A DNA stretch of 64,000 bases, taken from assembly GCA_945878375.1 (NCBI GenBank), contig CAMDWG010000002.1:248001-312000 (forward strand), given 5' to 3'. A model generated the notes under the pieces. That model worked only from the letters and a program-made list of their open reading frames with translations, was not told where the DNA came from and did no database searches. Below are positions 40,191 to 50,282 of this stretch, piece by piece. The DNA is from Roseomonas mucosa (GTDB lineage: Bacteria; Pseudomonadota; Alphaproteobacteria; Acetobacterales; Acetobacteraceae). A program made the position numbers and the translations under genes. Numbering within the stretch: the first letter of the stretch is position 1; the number at the start of each line of letters is the position of its first letter.

Positions 40191-40535
40191 GTGGCCGCCG
40201 AAAAGTCTCAGAACGTACAGGACGTGTTCCTCAACCACGTCCGCAAATCCAAGACGTCCGTTACCGTCTTCCTGGTGAACGGCGTGAAGCTGCAGGGCAT
40301 CATCACCTGGTTCGATAACTTCTCTGTCCTGCTGCGGCGCGACGGGCACACGCAGCTTGTCTACAAGCACGCCATCAGCACCGTGATGCCGGGCGCGCCG
40401 ATCTCCCTGTTCGATTCCACGGCGGCGGGCGCGGCCGCGCCTTCTGGCGCCGCCCCGGCCGCAGGCGGCGCGGCACCGGGAGGAACCCGTCTGACCCTCG
40501 GGCGCGAGGTGAACCCTGTCGGTCGCGGCGAATAA
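40191..40535 (+). CDS. hfq: RNA chaperone Hfq with Ala/Gly/Pro-rich C-terminal tail
   Basis: [64 protein letters not shown] start proposed. Confidence 0.96.
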   Translation: MAAEKSQNVQDVFLNHVRKSKTSVTVFLVNGVKLQGIITWFDNFSVLLRRDGHTQLVYKHAISTVMPGAPISLFDSTAAGAAAPSGAAPAAGGAAPGGTRLTLGREVNPVGRGE

Positions 40536-41835
40536 CAACACGCCGGGGGATGCGGGGCCGACCAAGGCGGCCGTCATCCTCCCCCATGAGCGCGCCGGGC
40601 GATCGGATGCAGTTGGAGCCTCACGCGCCGCGGAAGCGCGGCTTGCGGAGGCGGTCGGGCTCACGGCCTCGATCGGCCTGACCATCGTCCACACTGCGAT
40701 CTTCCCGCTTCGCATGCGTCGCCCCGCGACGCTGCTGGGGGAAGGGCAGGCGGAGATGGTGAAGGAAGCGGTCGAACGCCACGGCGTCAGCGTGGTGGTG
40801 GTCGATGCCGCGCTGAGCCCGGTGCAGCAGCGCAACCTGGAGAAGGTCTGGGGCTGCAAGGTCATCGACCGCACCGGCCTGATCCTGGAGATCTTCGGCG
40901 AGCGCGCGCGCACCAAGGAAGGCGCGCTGCAGGTCGAGCTTGCGCATCTGGACTACCAGCGCACGCGGCTCGTGCGGTCCTGGACCCACCTGGAACGGCA
41001 GCGTGGTGGCTTCGGCTTCCTCGGCGGTCCCGGCGAATCCCAGATCGAGATCGACCGCCGCCTGATCGGCGAGCGGATCGTGAAGCTGAAGAAGGAACTG
41101 GAACAGGTGCGGCGCACGCGCGGCCTGCACCGCAAGGCGCGCGAACGCGTGCCTTATCCGGTCGTCGCGCTGGTCGGCTACACCAATGCGGGCAAGTCCA
41201 CGCTGTTCAACGCGCTGACCGGCGCGGGCGTCTACGCGCAGGACCAGCTGTTCGCGACGCTCGACCCCACCATGCGCGCCATCAAGCTGCCCAGCGGGCG
41301 GACGGTGATCCTGTCGGACACCGTCGGCTTCATCAGCGAATTGCCCACGCAGCTGGTCGAGGCCTTCCGCGCGACGCTGGAGGAAGTGGCCTCCGCCGAC
41401 ATCATCCTCCATGTCCGCGACGCCGCGCATCCCGACACGGCGGCGCAGCGCAACGATGTCATCGGCGTGCTGACCGAGATGTCGGCCGGCGCCAATGCCC
41501 CGCTCGATCCCGATTGGCAGGCACGGGTGGTGGAGGTGCTGAACAAGGCCGATCTGATGGGCGGGCTCGACGCCGTGCCGCAGATGGAAGGCACCATCGC
41601 CGTCTCCGCCCTCACGGGCGATGGGCTCGATGCGCTGCGCGCGGCGCTGGATGCGCGTATCGGCGCGGGGTTCGAGACGATGGAGGTCCGCCTTGCTCCC
41701 TCCGACGGCGCCGGCATCGCCTGGCTCTACCAGCATGGGGAAGTGCTGGCGCGCGGCGATGCGGAAGATGCGGTGCGGCTGACGGTTCGGATCTCGCCGG
41801 CCGACCGCGCGCGCTTCGAGCAGCGAGGCGGCTGA
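40516..41835 (+). CDS. hflX: Ribosome-associated GTPase HflX (start uncertain; conserved reading frame extends upstream of ATG 40714)
   Basis: [66 protein letters not shown]1 [12 protein letters not shown]; upstream in-frame [31 protein letters not shown] resembles the HflX N-domain. Confidence 0.93.
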   Translation: MSVAANNNTPGDAGPTKAAVILPHERAGRSDAVGASRAAEARLAEAVGLTASIGLTIVHTAIFPLRMRRPATLLGEGQAEMVKEAVERHGVSVVVVDAALSPVQQRNLEKVWGCKVIDRTGLILEIFGERARTKEGALQVELAHLDYQRTRLVRSWTHLERQRGGFGFLGGPGESQIEIDRRLIGERIVKLKKELEQVRRTRGLHRKARERVPYPVVALVGYTNAGKSTLFNALTGAGVYAQDQLFATLDPTMRAIKLPSGRTVILSDTVGFISELPTQLVEAFRATLEEVASADIILHVRDAAHPDTAAQRNDVIGVLTEMSAGANAPLDPDWQARVVEVLNKADLMGGLDAVPQMEGTIAVSALTGDGLDALRAALDARIGAGFETMEVRLAPSDGAGIAWLYQHGEVLARGDAEDAVRLTVRISPADRARFEQRGG

Positions 41836-42671
41836 TGCGGATCACCCGCGCGCTGGCGAGCGAGGTCGCGGCGTTGCTGCGCGATGCCGCGCGGGCCGAG
41901 ATCATGCCGCGCTTCCGCAGGCTGGCGCCCGATGCCGTGCGCGCGAAATCCGGCCCGCTCGATCTCGTCACCGAAGCCGATGAGGCGGCGGAGCGCGTGA
42001 TCGAGGCCGGGCTCGGACGGATCTTCCCCGGCTGCGTCGTGGTGGGGGAAGAAGCGACGGCCGCTGATCCGTCGTTGCTGGATGCGCTGGCCGGCGCCGA
42101 TCTGGCGCTGGTGGTCGATCCTGTGGATGGCACGGCGAATTTCGCTGCCGGCGTGCCGCTGTTCGGCTGCATGGCGGCGCTGTTCGCGAAGGGCGAATGC
42201 ATCGCCGGCTGGATCCACGACCCGCTGGGCGACGACACCGCCATCGCGCTGCGTGGCGAAGGCGCCTGGGTCGAGGATGCGGCGGGGCGCGACCATGGCG
42301 CGCTGCGCGTGGCGGACCCCGTGCCGGTCGGGCGGATGGTCGGCGCCGTGTCCTGGGGCTGGATGCCGGAACCGCTGCGCGCGCGCGTGCCGGCGCGGCT
42401 GCCGCGTCTCGCGGCCACGGTGAATTTCCGCTGCGCCGCGCATGAATATCGCCTTGTCGCAGGCGGGCACGCGCATCTGCTGGTCTACAACAAGCTGATG
42501 CCCTGGGATCACGCGCCAGGCTGGCTGATCCATCGGGAAGCCGGCGGCCATGCGGCGCAATTCGATGGCGGCGCCTATGACCCTGCGCGGCACCGGACGG
42601 GCGGCCTGATCTGCGCCCCCGACCGCGCGTCCTGGGAAGCCGCGCGCGAGGCCCTTCTCGGGGATGCCTGA
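41835..42671 (+). CDS. Inositol monophosphatase family protein
   Basis: DLVTEADEAAERVIEAGLGRIFPGCVVVGEE ... LVVDPVDGTANFAAGVPLF ... NKLMPWDHAPGWLIHREAGG. Confidence 0.93.
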   Translation: MRITRALASEVAALLRDAARAEIMPRFRRLAPDAVRAKSGPLDLVTEADEAAERVIEAGLGRIFPGCVVVGEEATAADPSLLDALAGADLALVVDPVDGTANFAAGVPLFGCMAALFAKGECIAGWIHDPLGDDTAIALRGEGAWVEDAAGRDHGALRVADPVPVGRMVGAVSWGWMPEPLRARVPARLPRLAATVNFRCAAHEYRLVAGGHAHLLVYNKLMPWDHAPGWLIHREAGGHAAQFDGGAYDPARHRTGGLICAPDRASWEAAREALLGDA

Positions 42672-43233
42672 CGACGAGGACGAGGAAGAGGATGCCGGCC
42701 CGCCCGGCATGCCCCCCGGCACGCCCTTCTACATGACCCCCGCCGGCCTCCAGTCGCTGCGCGCCGAGCTGAAGCGGTTGTGGGAGGAGGAGCGGCCGAA
42801 GGTGGTCGAGGTCGTCTCCTGGGCCGCCGGGCTCGGCGACCGGTCGGAGAATGCCGATTACCAATACGGCAAGCGCCGCCTGCGGCAGATCGACGGGCGC
42901 GTGCGCTTCCTGCGGAAGCGGCTGGAGCGCGTGCAGGTGGTCGATCCCGCCACGCAGACCAGGCGCGACCAGGTCTTCTTCGGCCCGACCGTCACCTATG
43001 AACGCGGCTCCGATGAGGCGGAGGTGACCGTCACCATCGTCGGCGTCGATGAAGCGGATGCGGAATCCGGCCGGATCGCCTGGGTCGCGCCCGTGGCCCG
43101 CGCGCTGCTCGGCGCCCGTGTCGGCGATGCGCGGCGGCTCAGGACGCCGGCGGGGGTCGAGGAGATCGTGGTGGCCGCCATCGCCTATCCGGCGCCGCCC
43201 GCCGCTATCTGCCCCACTGCCATTCCCAGCTGA
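42664..43233 (+). CDS. greB: Transcription elongation factor GreB
   Basis: YMTPAGLQSLRAELKRLWEEERPKVVEVVSWAAGLGDRSENADYQYGKRRLRQIDGRVRFLRKRLE. Confidence 0.93.
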   Translation: MPDDEDEEEDAGPPGMPPGTPFYMTPAGLQSLRAELKRLWEEERPKVVEVVSWAAGLGDRSENADYQYGKRRLRQIDGRVRFLRKRLERVQVVDPATQTRRDQVFFGPTVTYERGSDEAEVTVTIVGVDEADAESGRIAWVAPVARALLGARVGDARRLRTPAGVEEIVVAAIAYPAPPAAICPTAIPS

Positions 43234-46200
43234 CGCCCACGCGGTTCCCCGCCTCGCGGTCGCCGGTCTCGGCCTCCAGCCGCATGCGGGGGGTAAGGTC
43301 CACGCGCACGCCGACGCGGCTGGTGCCGGGCTCGGTGCCCTGCCGCACGCCCACATAGACGCCATCGGCCACATAGCGCCCTGCTTCCAGCGTCGCGCCG
43401 GGCCGGTCTTCCTCCCCGGCCGTGGCGCTGCCGGGCCGCTTCTCGGCGCTGCCGACCGCGAGCCGGTCCAGCCCGAGCCCGTCGCGTATCCGCCCGAGCA
43501 TCCCCTCGCCCCCGCCGCCCGGCACCAGCCCGGCCGTCCCCGCCGCCCCGGCCGCGATGGTGGCGAGTTCGAAGGCCGAGAGCTCGCGCAGCGGCCGGTC
43601 GAAGAACAGCCGCGCCAGCACCTCGTCCTGCGGCAATTCGGGGACGGAGGAGAAGACGATCTCCGGCGCCGTCGGCGGGCCGGTGACATCGACGCGCGCG
43701 GTATAGCCGCCCGAACTGCTGCTGGCGCGCAGCGCGAGGTCGGGCAGCAGGGCGCCATCCCAGGCCAGCCGCCCGCGCTCGAATTCCAGCCGCTTGCCGG
43801 CCAGGGTGATCTCGCCGCGTCGTAGTTCGAGCGCGCCGGTGATCTCGGGCGCGGCAAGGCGCCCGCGCACGGACACATCCCCGCCCAGCTCCGCCTCCAG
43901 CCCCCGCCCGCGCACGAAGACGGCGCGCGGGGCGCTGACATCGACCGCCAGCGTGATCGGCGGGCCATCGCCGGAGGTGGGTGTGCCGCGCGGGGCGGGG
44001 CTCGCGGCGGGGTGGCCGCGCGACTGCCCGCGCTCGGTCACCGGGCCGAGGCTGCGCGGCCCGCCGCCAATCCGGTCGGGGATGCGGATGTCGGCGCGGC
44101 GGATCCGCACCGGCCCGGACAGGGTCGCGCCCGCGCCCAGCAGCCCCGCCAGCCGCAATTCCGTATCCAGCGTGACGCGCGCGAGGTCGGAGGCGATCGG
44201 CTGCGCCCCGGTCGCCGTCAGCAGCAAGTCCACCGGCAGGTGGCGCCCCAGCGGCTCGACCCAGCCGGTCAAAGCCATGCGCCCATCGCCCGGCGTGCGC
44301 CCGGTGAGATCGGCCCGCAGCCGCCGCCCATCGGGGCGCAGCGTGCCGGCCAGATCGGTCAGGGCGATGCCGTATTCGGCATTGCGGTACTGCCCGCGTG
44401 CCAGCCGCGCCTCTCCGCCCAGCAGCGGATCGGCCGGGGTTCCGGTGGCCCGCAGCGCCAGGGCCAGCTGCCCGGTGATGCGATCCGCCCCGGCCGCGAG
44501 GAAGGGCGCGCTGAGCGGGCCGAGGTCGAGGGCGCCATCCAGCGTCGCCTCGAAGGGCAGGGCCGCGCCCGGGCCGCGTGGGAAGCGCGCGGTGGCCGCC
44601 AGGCGCTGCTGCGGGCCGACCCGCATCTCGGCGCTGGCGGTGGTCAGGCCGTTGCCGGCGCGGCGCAGCTCCACCCGCGCCTCCGCGGGTGGCAGGCCGC
44701 GGGACGGGACGGCGCGCAGCCCGGTGCCGCGCAGGTTCAGCAGGAGTTCGGGCGCCGCGACCGGCCCGGTCACGCGGGCCTCCCCGGTCACGGTGCCGGA
44801 TGGGGTGAGGTCCGGCACCAGCGGCGCAAAGGCGGCGAGGTTCACGCCGGCCAGCGTGGCCCGCAGATCGGCCCGTTCCGGCCCCCACCTCCCCTCCGCC
44901 CGCAGGGTGCCGGCGCGCGGCAAGGCCAGCGTGGTCGCGGCGAGGTCCAGCGCTCCATCTGCCCGCCGCGTCAGCCTGGTGGGGCTGGCGAGCCGCAGCG
45001 TCTCCCCAAACCCCGTCAGGCGCAGCGCGGCGAGGTCCAGGCGATGCGCCGCGCCCTCGCTGTCCTCCATCAGCTTGCCGCGCGCCTCGCCCTCGATCCC
45101 GGCGACGGTGCCTGCGACGGACAGGTCGAGTGCCGAGAGCAGCCCTTCCGCCTGGACGGCCAATTGCCGCGCCTCGGTGCCCGCCAGCACCAGGCGCGGC
45201 GCGGCCAGCCGGGCCGCGATGTGCTGCGCGCCATCCTCCAGCCGCCCGGCCGCCTCCAGGGTGAAGCCGCCGGCCACGGGCTGGCCGATCAGGGCGGAGA
45301 GCTGGGCGAGGTCCTCGGCCGCCAGCCGCGCTTCCCCTTCCGCGCGCCACTCGGTGGGGTGCAGGCGGCCTGCGGCGGTCAGCGCCAGCGGGCCGAGCGT
45401 GGCCTCCGCGGCGTCCAGGCGCAGCCACCCTGCCTCCTCCGGATGCCCGCGCAGCGCCAGGGAGAGGTCCATCTCCGCCAACCGTCCCGTCGCGCTGGCG
45501 TCGATGGCGGGGCGGGTCGCGGGGGTCTCGATGCGGGCGGTCAGGCGGAGCGCCTCCACCGCGCGGCCGGCGAATTCCAGCCGGTCTGACGCGACCTCCA
45601 GCACCAGCGTCGGGTCGTCGCGCGGGCCGGTGGCGGTGCCGCGCAGCCGAAGCGCGCCCGAAAGGCCCGGCACGGCCTCCCCAGGCGCGGCCAGGTCGGC
45701 GGCGAAGGCGAGGTCCAGCGCCGCCCCGATCCTGCCGCGCAACTCGGCCTGCAGCGCCTGGCCGGCCAGCGTCAGCAGCTCGATCCGCTCCGTGGCACCT
45801 GGGCCGAGCGTGGTGCGAAGCGTCAGGCGCGGCGCGGGGCCAAGCAGCGCCTGCACCGCCGGGGTGGAAGATCGCAGCCCGGCCGGCAGCAGGGTGAGGT
45901 CCAGCCGTGGCGCGTCCAGCCGCCCGGTCAGCTCCGCCTCCGCCTCCAGCGCCGCCCAGCCGATCACGTCCTGCGGCAGCAGGGGGGCGAAGACCTCCGA
46001 GGTCGGCAGGGCGGCGCGGAGCGCGAGCGTGCTGCGCGCCCCATCCGGGTCGATCCGCCCTTCCGCCGTCACCACGCCGGCCAGGCCCGAGAGGCGCAGC
46101 GTGCGAAGATCGACCAGCCCATCCGGCATCCGCCCGGCATCCAGCCTGACATCGATGGGCCCGGCGAAGGGCGCGAAGGGCGCCTCCGTCAGCCCCGAGG

Positions 46201-47080
46201 CATCCATGCGGCCTTCCAGCGCCAGCCCCAACCGGTCGAGGCTGGCCGCCGTCACGGTGCCCGCCAGCGTCGCGCCGAGGCCGGGCCCCGCCGTGGCGTC
46301 CAGCGTGAAGTCGGCGCCGGAGTCCGGGCCGTCGAGCGTCAGGTCCAGCGCGACGGGCCGGTCCCCGAGGCCCGCGAGCCGGGATAGCGGCCCGCCCGCC
46401 TCCCCGCGGAGCGATGCCCGCGCCTGCAGCCGGCCGGTGCCGGGGCGGAGCGTCGCATCCAGCGTCAGCGCGGTGCCGCCTTCCTCCGTCCGGGCCTCGA
46501 GGCCGAGGGCGATCCCCCAGGGATCGAGCCGCCCACTTGCCGCCGCGCGCAGCACCGTGGCCTCGCCCAGCACCGCCGCGCCGAGTTCGATCCGCGCCGC
46601 TTCCAGCCGGTCGAGGCGGATCGCGACCGGCAGGCTCGGCAGATCGGGCAGCAGGGGGCCGGGCGGGGTAGGATCGGGGGGCGTGTCGCTGGCGGGGAGG
46701 CGATGCAGCGCGACCCGTCTGGCCGTCAGCGCCTCGATATGCGCTTCGCCTCGCAGCAGGGCGCGCGGGGACCAGACGAGGCGGGCGTCTTCGATCTCCA
46801 GCCAGATGCCCTGGTCGTCGGCCAGCGTCAGGCGGGCGAAGCCGGGGCGGCCGGGCAGGGGGCCTTCCAGCCCTTCCAGCACCAGGCCAGGCACGAGCGC
46901 GCCCGCCAGCCGCTCGATGGCGGCGCGGCCGGGCGCCGTGTTCGCGCCGAGCAGCCCCACCGCCAGCAGCAGCGCCGGCAGCAGTGCGAGGCCGGCCAGC
47001 CAACCCAGGGCGCGCATCACCCGCCGCCCCAGGCGACGCGGCGTGCCTGGCTGCTCAGAAGGATTGGCCGAGGCCGACAT
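43205..47080 (-). CDS. tamB: TamB/YtfN translocation and assembly module component (DUF490)
   Basis: About 1291 aa, N-terminal TM anchor, beta-rich repetitive body, C-terminal PTAPEIVFSSVPELPQDEVLARLFFDRPLRELSAFE... typical of TamB C-domain. Confidence 0.92.
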   Translation of the reverse strand: MSASANPSEQPGTPRRLGRRVMRALGWLAGLALLPALLLAVGLLGANTAPGRAAIERLAGALVPGLVLEGLEGPLPGRPGFARLTLADDQGIWLEIEDARLVWSPRALLRGEAHIEALTARRVALHRLPASDTPPDPTPPGPLLPDLPSLPVAIRLDRLEAARIELGAAVLGEATVLRAAASGRLDPWGIALGLEARTEEGGTALTLDATLRPGTGRLQARASLRGEAGGPLSRLAGLGDRPVALDLTLDGPDSGADFTLDATAGPGLGATLAGTVTAASLDRLGLALEGRMDASGLTEAPFAPFAGPIDVRLDAGRMPDGLVDLRTLRLSGLAGVVTAEGRIDPDGARSTLALRAALPTSEVFAPLLPQDVIGWAALEAEAELTGRLDAPRLDLTLLPAGLRSSTPAVQALLGPAPRLTLRTTLGPGATERIELLTLAGQALQAELRGRIGAALDLAFAADLAAPGEAVPGLSGALRLRGTATGPRDDPTLVLEVASDRLEFAGRAVEALRLTARIETPATRPAIDASATGRLAEMDLSLALRGHPEEAGWLRLDAAEATLGPLALTAAGRLHPTEWRAEGEARLAAEDLAQLSALIGQPVAGGFTLEAAGRLEDGAQHIAARLAAPRLVLAGTEARQLAVQAEGLLSALDLSVAGTVAGIEGEARGKLMEDSEGAAHRLDLAALRLTGFGETLRLASPTRLTRRADGALDLAATTLALPRAGTLRAEGRWGPERADLRATLAGVNLAAFAPLVPDLTPSGTVTGEARVTGPVAAPELLLNLRGTGLRAVPSRGLPPAEARVELRRAGNGLTTASAEMRVGPQQRLAATARFPRGPGAALPFEATLDGALDLGPLSAPFLAAGADRITGQLALALRATGTPADPLLGGEARLARGQYRNAEYGIALTDLAGTLRPDGRRLRADLTGRTPGDGRMALTGWVEPLGRHLPVDLLLTATGAQPIASDLARVTLDTELRLAGLLGAGATLSGPVRIRRADIRIPDRIGGGPRSLGPVTERGQSRGHPAASPAPRGTPTSGDGPPITLAVDVSAPRAVFVRGRGLEAELGGDVSVRGRLAAPEITGALELRRGEITLAGKRLEFERGRLAWDGALLPDLALRASSSSGGYTARVDVTGPPTAPEIVFSSVPELPQDEVLARLFFDRPLRELSAFELATIAAGAAGTAGLVPGGGGEGMLGRIRDGLGLDRLAVGSAEKRPGSATAGEEDRPGATLEAGRYVADGVYVGVRQGTEPGTSRVGVRVDLTPRMRLEAETGDREAGNRVGVSWEWQWGR

Positions 47081-48974
47081 AGATCCCGTAACGCGAATCG
47101 CCTGGTTCCCGGTTCAGCGGCACGCCGATATCGAGCCGGAGCGGCCCGATCGCGGTTGCGTAGCGCAGACCGAGCCCAGCACCGAAACGAAGATCGGAGA
47201 AATCCGGCGTCTCCATCTCCCCCACCGAGCCGGCGTCGACGAAGGCGACCACGCCGATATTGCCCCGCACGCGCTGGCGCAACTCAGCCGAGCCTTCCAC
47301 GAGGCTCGATCCGCCGACTGGGCGGCCATTGGCGTCGCGTGGGCCGATGCGCTGGAAGCCATAGCCGCGCACCGACCCGCCGCCGCCGGCATAGAAGCGC
47401 TTGTCCAACGGCACCTCCCGATCCGCGCCGAGCAGGGAGCCGAGCGTGCCGCGCAGCGCGACCACGCTGCCGCCATCGCCGCTGATGTCGAAATAGGTTC
47501 GCAGCGTGCCGGTGGCCCGCACGAAGCCGCCCGTCTCCAGCAGGTCGGAATACGGGATCACGGTCGCATCCGCGCGCAGCCCGCGCCTGGGGTCGAGCAG
47601 CGAATCGGTGGTGTCGTAGCGCGCGCCGAGCACCACGCCGAACAGCATGAAGGGCGGCATCGACCCATCGCGCCCGACGCGCCCATTCTCGAAGGTCGGG
47701 CCGCCGCGCAGCAGCCAGTGATCGCCCAGCGGATGTTCCAGCAGAGTGGCCGCGACGAAGGCGTCGCGGTCATAGGCGAACAGCCGCTCCCGCACGCCAT
47801 AGGCTTCCGTCACCGAGGTCGTGCGGCCGCCGAACAGCCCGGGGCGCCGCAGCGCGGCGCCGGCGCGGTAATTCGGGTCCGCGACCTCGGTGCCGTCGCC
47901 GAGGCGGGAGACCTCCGCCTCCACCCGCAGCGTCTCGGCATTGCCGAACAGGTTGCGGCGTTCGTAATAGACCCGGCCCGACAGGCCGTAATTGGTCTCA
48001 TAGGCGAGCGTGACGCCGGCGGCGTTGCGCGGGCGGTCGGTGACGGCGAAGGTCACCGGCAGGCGGCCCGCCGCATCCAGCCGATCCGCCGCGCGGGCGC
48101 GCACCGTATCGAAGGCGCCAAGCGCCAGCAGGTCGCGCCGCGCGCGTTCCAGGCGCTGGGGGGAGAAGGGCTCGCCTTCCAGCCTTCCGGCCACGCGGGC
48201 GGTGAGGGCGGGATCGACGGCGGTCTCGCCGGTGATGACCGGAACAGCGAAGCTGGTGCGCGGCCCGGCGGCGAGCGTCCAGACCACATCCATCCGCGCG
48301 GCGTCGTGGTCCACCGTCACTTCGCGATCCACCACGCTGGCCAGCGGGTGGCCGCCCCGCCGCAATCGTTCGATCAGCGCGGCCTCGGCATCCAGGATCG
48401 GGTCGGTGCGGGCGGGGGCGCCATCTGCCAGGCCCGGCGGCGGGCCGAGGGCGGCGATGGCGGCGGCATCGGCGGGCTGGGCCGGGCGCAGCGCGATGCG
48501 GCGCAGGGTGTAGCGGGGGCCGGTGTCGATCCGCACCTCGACCGGCACTGCGTCCTCCCCCCCCAGGGGAAACCGTGCAGCGATGCGTTCGGCGAGGCCG
48601 GGGGCGGAGGCGGGCTCGCCCGCGATCCGGATCTCGACCAGCGGCGCCCACCAGCCGCCGGCACGCAGCACATCCTCGAGAGGCCGGGATTCGGCGCCGG
48701 CGCGGGCGACAAGGCCAAAGGCATCGACGGGCGCGTCGGCGGCCAGCGCCTTGAGCCGCGAGGCCTCGGCCAGTTGCGTGTCGAGGCCCTGATCTCCGGT
48801 GGGCAAGAGCCGCGTCTCATAGCGCAGCGCTGCGTCCCGCATCGCCGCCGTGTCTTGCCCGATGGGCGCGGAGGCGGCTTTCGCCGCAGTGGGCGCAGGC
48901 GCGGCTTGCGCCGCGGGGGGCGCGGCGAGCAGGGCGGCCAGCAGAAGGGCGGAAAGGCGGCGCGCGTCGATCAC
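47055..48974 (-). CDS. tamA: TamA / Omp85 family outer membrane assembly protein
   Basis: POTRA-like regions; C-terminal DKRFYAGGGGSVRGYGFQRIGPRD...VVAFVDAGSVGE...GLGLRYATAIGPLRLDIGVPLNR...YVGLGQSF; GTG start proposed. Confidence 0.92.
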   Translation of the reverse strand: MIDARRLSALLLAALLAAPPAAQAAPAPTAAKAASAPIGQDTAAMRDAALRYETRLLPTGDQGLDTQLAEASRLKALAADAPVDAFGLVARAGAESRPLEDVLRAGGWWAPLVEIRIAGEPASAPGLAERIAARFPLGGEDAVPVEVRIDTGPRYTLRRIALRPAQPADAAAIAALGPPPGLADGAPARTDPILDAEAALIERLRRGGHPLASVVDREVTVDHDAARMDVVWTLAAGPRTSFAVPVITGETAVDPALTARVAGRLEGEPFSPQRLERARRDLLALGAFDTVRARAADRLDAAGRLPVTFAVTDRPRNAAGVTLAYETNYGLSGRVYYERRNLFGNAETLRVEAEVSRLGDGTEVADPNYRAGAALRRPGLFGGRTTSVTEAYGVRERLFAYDRDAFVAATLLEHPLGDHWLLRGGPTFENGRVGRDGSMPPFMLFGVVLGARYDTTDSLLDPRRGLRADATVIPYSDLLETGGFVRATGTLRTYFDISGDGGSVVALRGTLGSLLGADREVPLDKRFYAGGGGSVRGYGFQRIGPRDANGRPVGGSSLVEGSAELRQRVRGNIGVVAFVDAGSVGEMETPDFSDLRFGAGLGLRYATAIGPLRLDIGVPLNREPGDSRYGIYVGLGQSF

Positions 48975-49034
48975 CGTGTCACATATCGGAAGCCGGGGGT
49001 GGAGTGGCCGGCGACGAAGGGCTACCACACTGAC

Positions 49035-50186
49035 ATGGAAACCATCCTCGCCGCGACTCTTGCCGCCTGGCGGCGCCACCTTCACGCCCATCCGGAGCTG
49101 TCGCTGCAGGAATCCGGCACCGCCGCCTTCGTCGTCGCCCGGCTGCGGGAGATGGGGGTGGCGGAGATCGCCGAGGGTATCGGCGGGCATGGGGTGGTCG
49201 CGACGCTGCGGCGCGGCGGCGGCAATCGCAGCGTCGGCCTGCGGGCGGATATGGATGCGCTGGCGATCGCGGAGCAGAACGAATCGCTGCCCTGGCGATC
49301 CACCGTGCCCGGCGTGATGCATGCCTGCGGGCATGACGGGCACACCACCGCGCTGCTCGGCGCGGCGCAGCTTCTGCTGGACGACCAGAGCTGGACCGGG
49401 ACGGTGCGGCTGGTGTTCCAGCCCGCCGAGGAAGGCTATGGGGGCGCCGCGCAGATGGTGGCGGACGGCCTGTTCCGCCGCTTCCCGATGGAACGCATCT
49501 TCGGCTGGCACAATTGGCCAGGCCTGCCCGCGGGCACCATCGCGGTGCATGACAGCGCCGTGATGGCGGCAGGCTGCCGCTTCGAGATCGCCTTCGAAGG
49601 CCACGCCGCCCATGCCGCGCTGCCGCATCTGTCGCGCGACCCGATGGTGGCGGCGGGGCATTGCATCGTGGCCCTGCAGTCGCTGGTCGCCCGCAACCTG
49701 GACCCGATGGCCGGCGGCGTGGTGAGCGTGACGATGGTCGAGGGCGGGGAGGCGCAGAACCAGATCCCCCGGCGCGTGACGCTGAAGGGCACCGCCCGCT
49801 GGCTGGACGATGCGGCCGGAGAGGCGCTGCGCCTCGGCCTGCATCGCGTGGCCCAGGGCATCGCCGCAACCTTCGGGGTGGAGGCCACCGCCAGCTGGCA
49901 GCAGGGCGTCGCCGTGACGGCGAATGAGCCGGCCGCGCGGGATCTGGCGGCTGGGGCCGCAGCCGCCGTGGCGCCGGTGCGGCGGGACGTGCCGCCGGCC
50001 ATGACCGGCGAGGATTTCTCCTGGTTCCTGAAGGAAGTCCCCGGCGCCTTCGTCTGGATCGGCAATGGCCCGGCCGAGGATGGGCGCGAGCTGCACAATT
50101 CGCGCTACGACTTCAACGACGAGATCCTGCCAGTCGCCAGCGGCTTCCTGGCGGAAGTCGCGAAGCGGGCGCTTTCGGGCGGGTAG
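49035..50186 (+). CDS. M20 family amidohydrolase/peptidase (hippurate hydrolase-like)
   Basis: WRRHLHAHPELSLQESGTAAFVVARLREMG ... VMHACGHDGHTTALLGAA ... MTGEDFSWFLKEVPGAFVWIGNG. Confidence 0.94.
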   Translation: METILAATLAAWRRHLHAHPELSLQESGTAAFVVARLREMGVAEIAEGIGGHGVVATLRRGGGNRSVGLRADMDALAIAEQNESLPWRSTVPGVMHACGHDGHTTALLGAAQLLLDDQSWTGTVRLVFQPAEEGYGGAAQMVADGLFRRFPMERIFGWHNWPGLPAGTIAVHDSAVMAAGCRFEIAFEGHAAHAALPHLSRDPMVAAGHCIVALQSLVARNLDPMAGGVVSVTMVEGGEAQNQIPRRVTLKGTARWLDDAAGEALRLGLHRVAQGIAATFGVEATASWQQGVAVTANEPAARDLAAGAAAAVAPVRRDVPPAMTGEDFSWFLKEVPGAFVWIGNGPAEDGRELHNSRYDFNDEILPVASGFLAEVAKRALSGG

Positions 50187-50204
50187 GCGGCCGCGCGGCT
50201 GCGC

Positions 50205-50257
50205 GATTCGGACAAATGGCCCGGCCCGACGCGGCGCATGTCGGATTCGGACAAATG
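50205..50257. repeat. 14-bp direct repeat pair in intergenic region
   Basis: GATTCGGACAAATG at 50205-50218 and 50244-50257, each followed by a CC/GC-rich run. Confidence 0.8.
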
Positions 50258-50282
50258 CCCCGCCCGTATCCGTCGGGCGGGG
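50258..50282. terminator. GC-rich hairpin between convergent genes
   Basis: CCCCGCCCG-tatccgt-CGGGCGGGG, 9-bp perfect stem. Confidence 0.4.

Noticed and set aside
43794-49034. Very long + strand open frame (2130-aa ORF) antisense to tamB and tamA
   Set aside because: Only the part from 49035 (M20 hydrolase) looks like a real protein. The rest is Arg/Ser/Pro-rich low-complexity sequence antisense to the well-supported tamB/tamA frames, a usual high-GC artefact.
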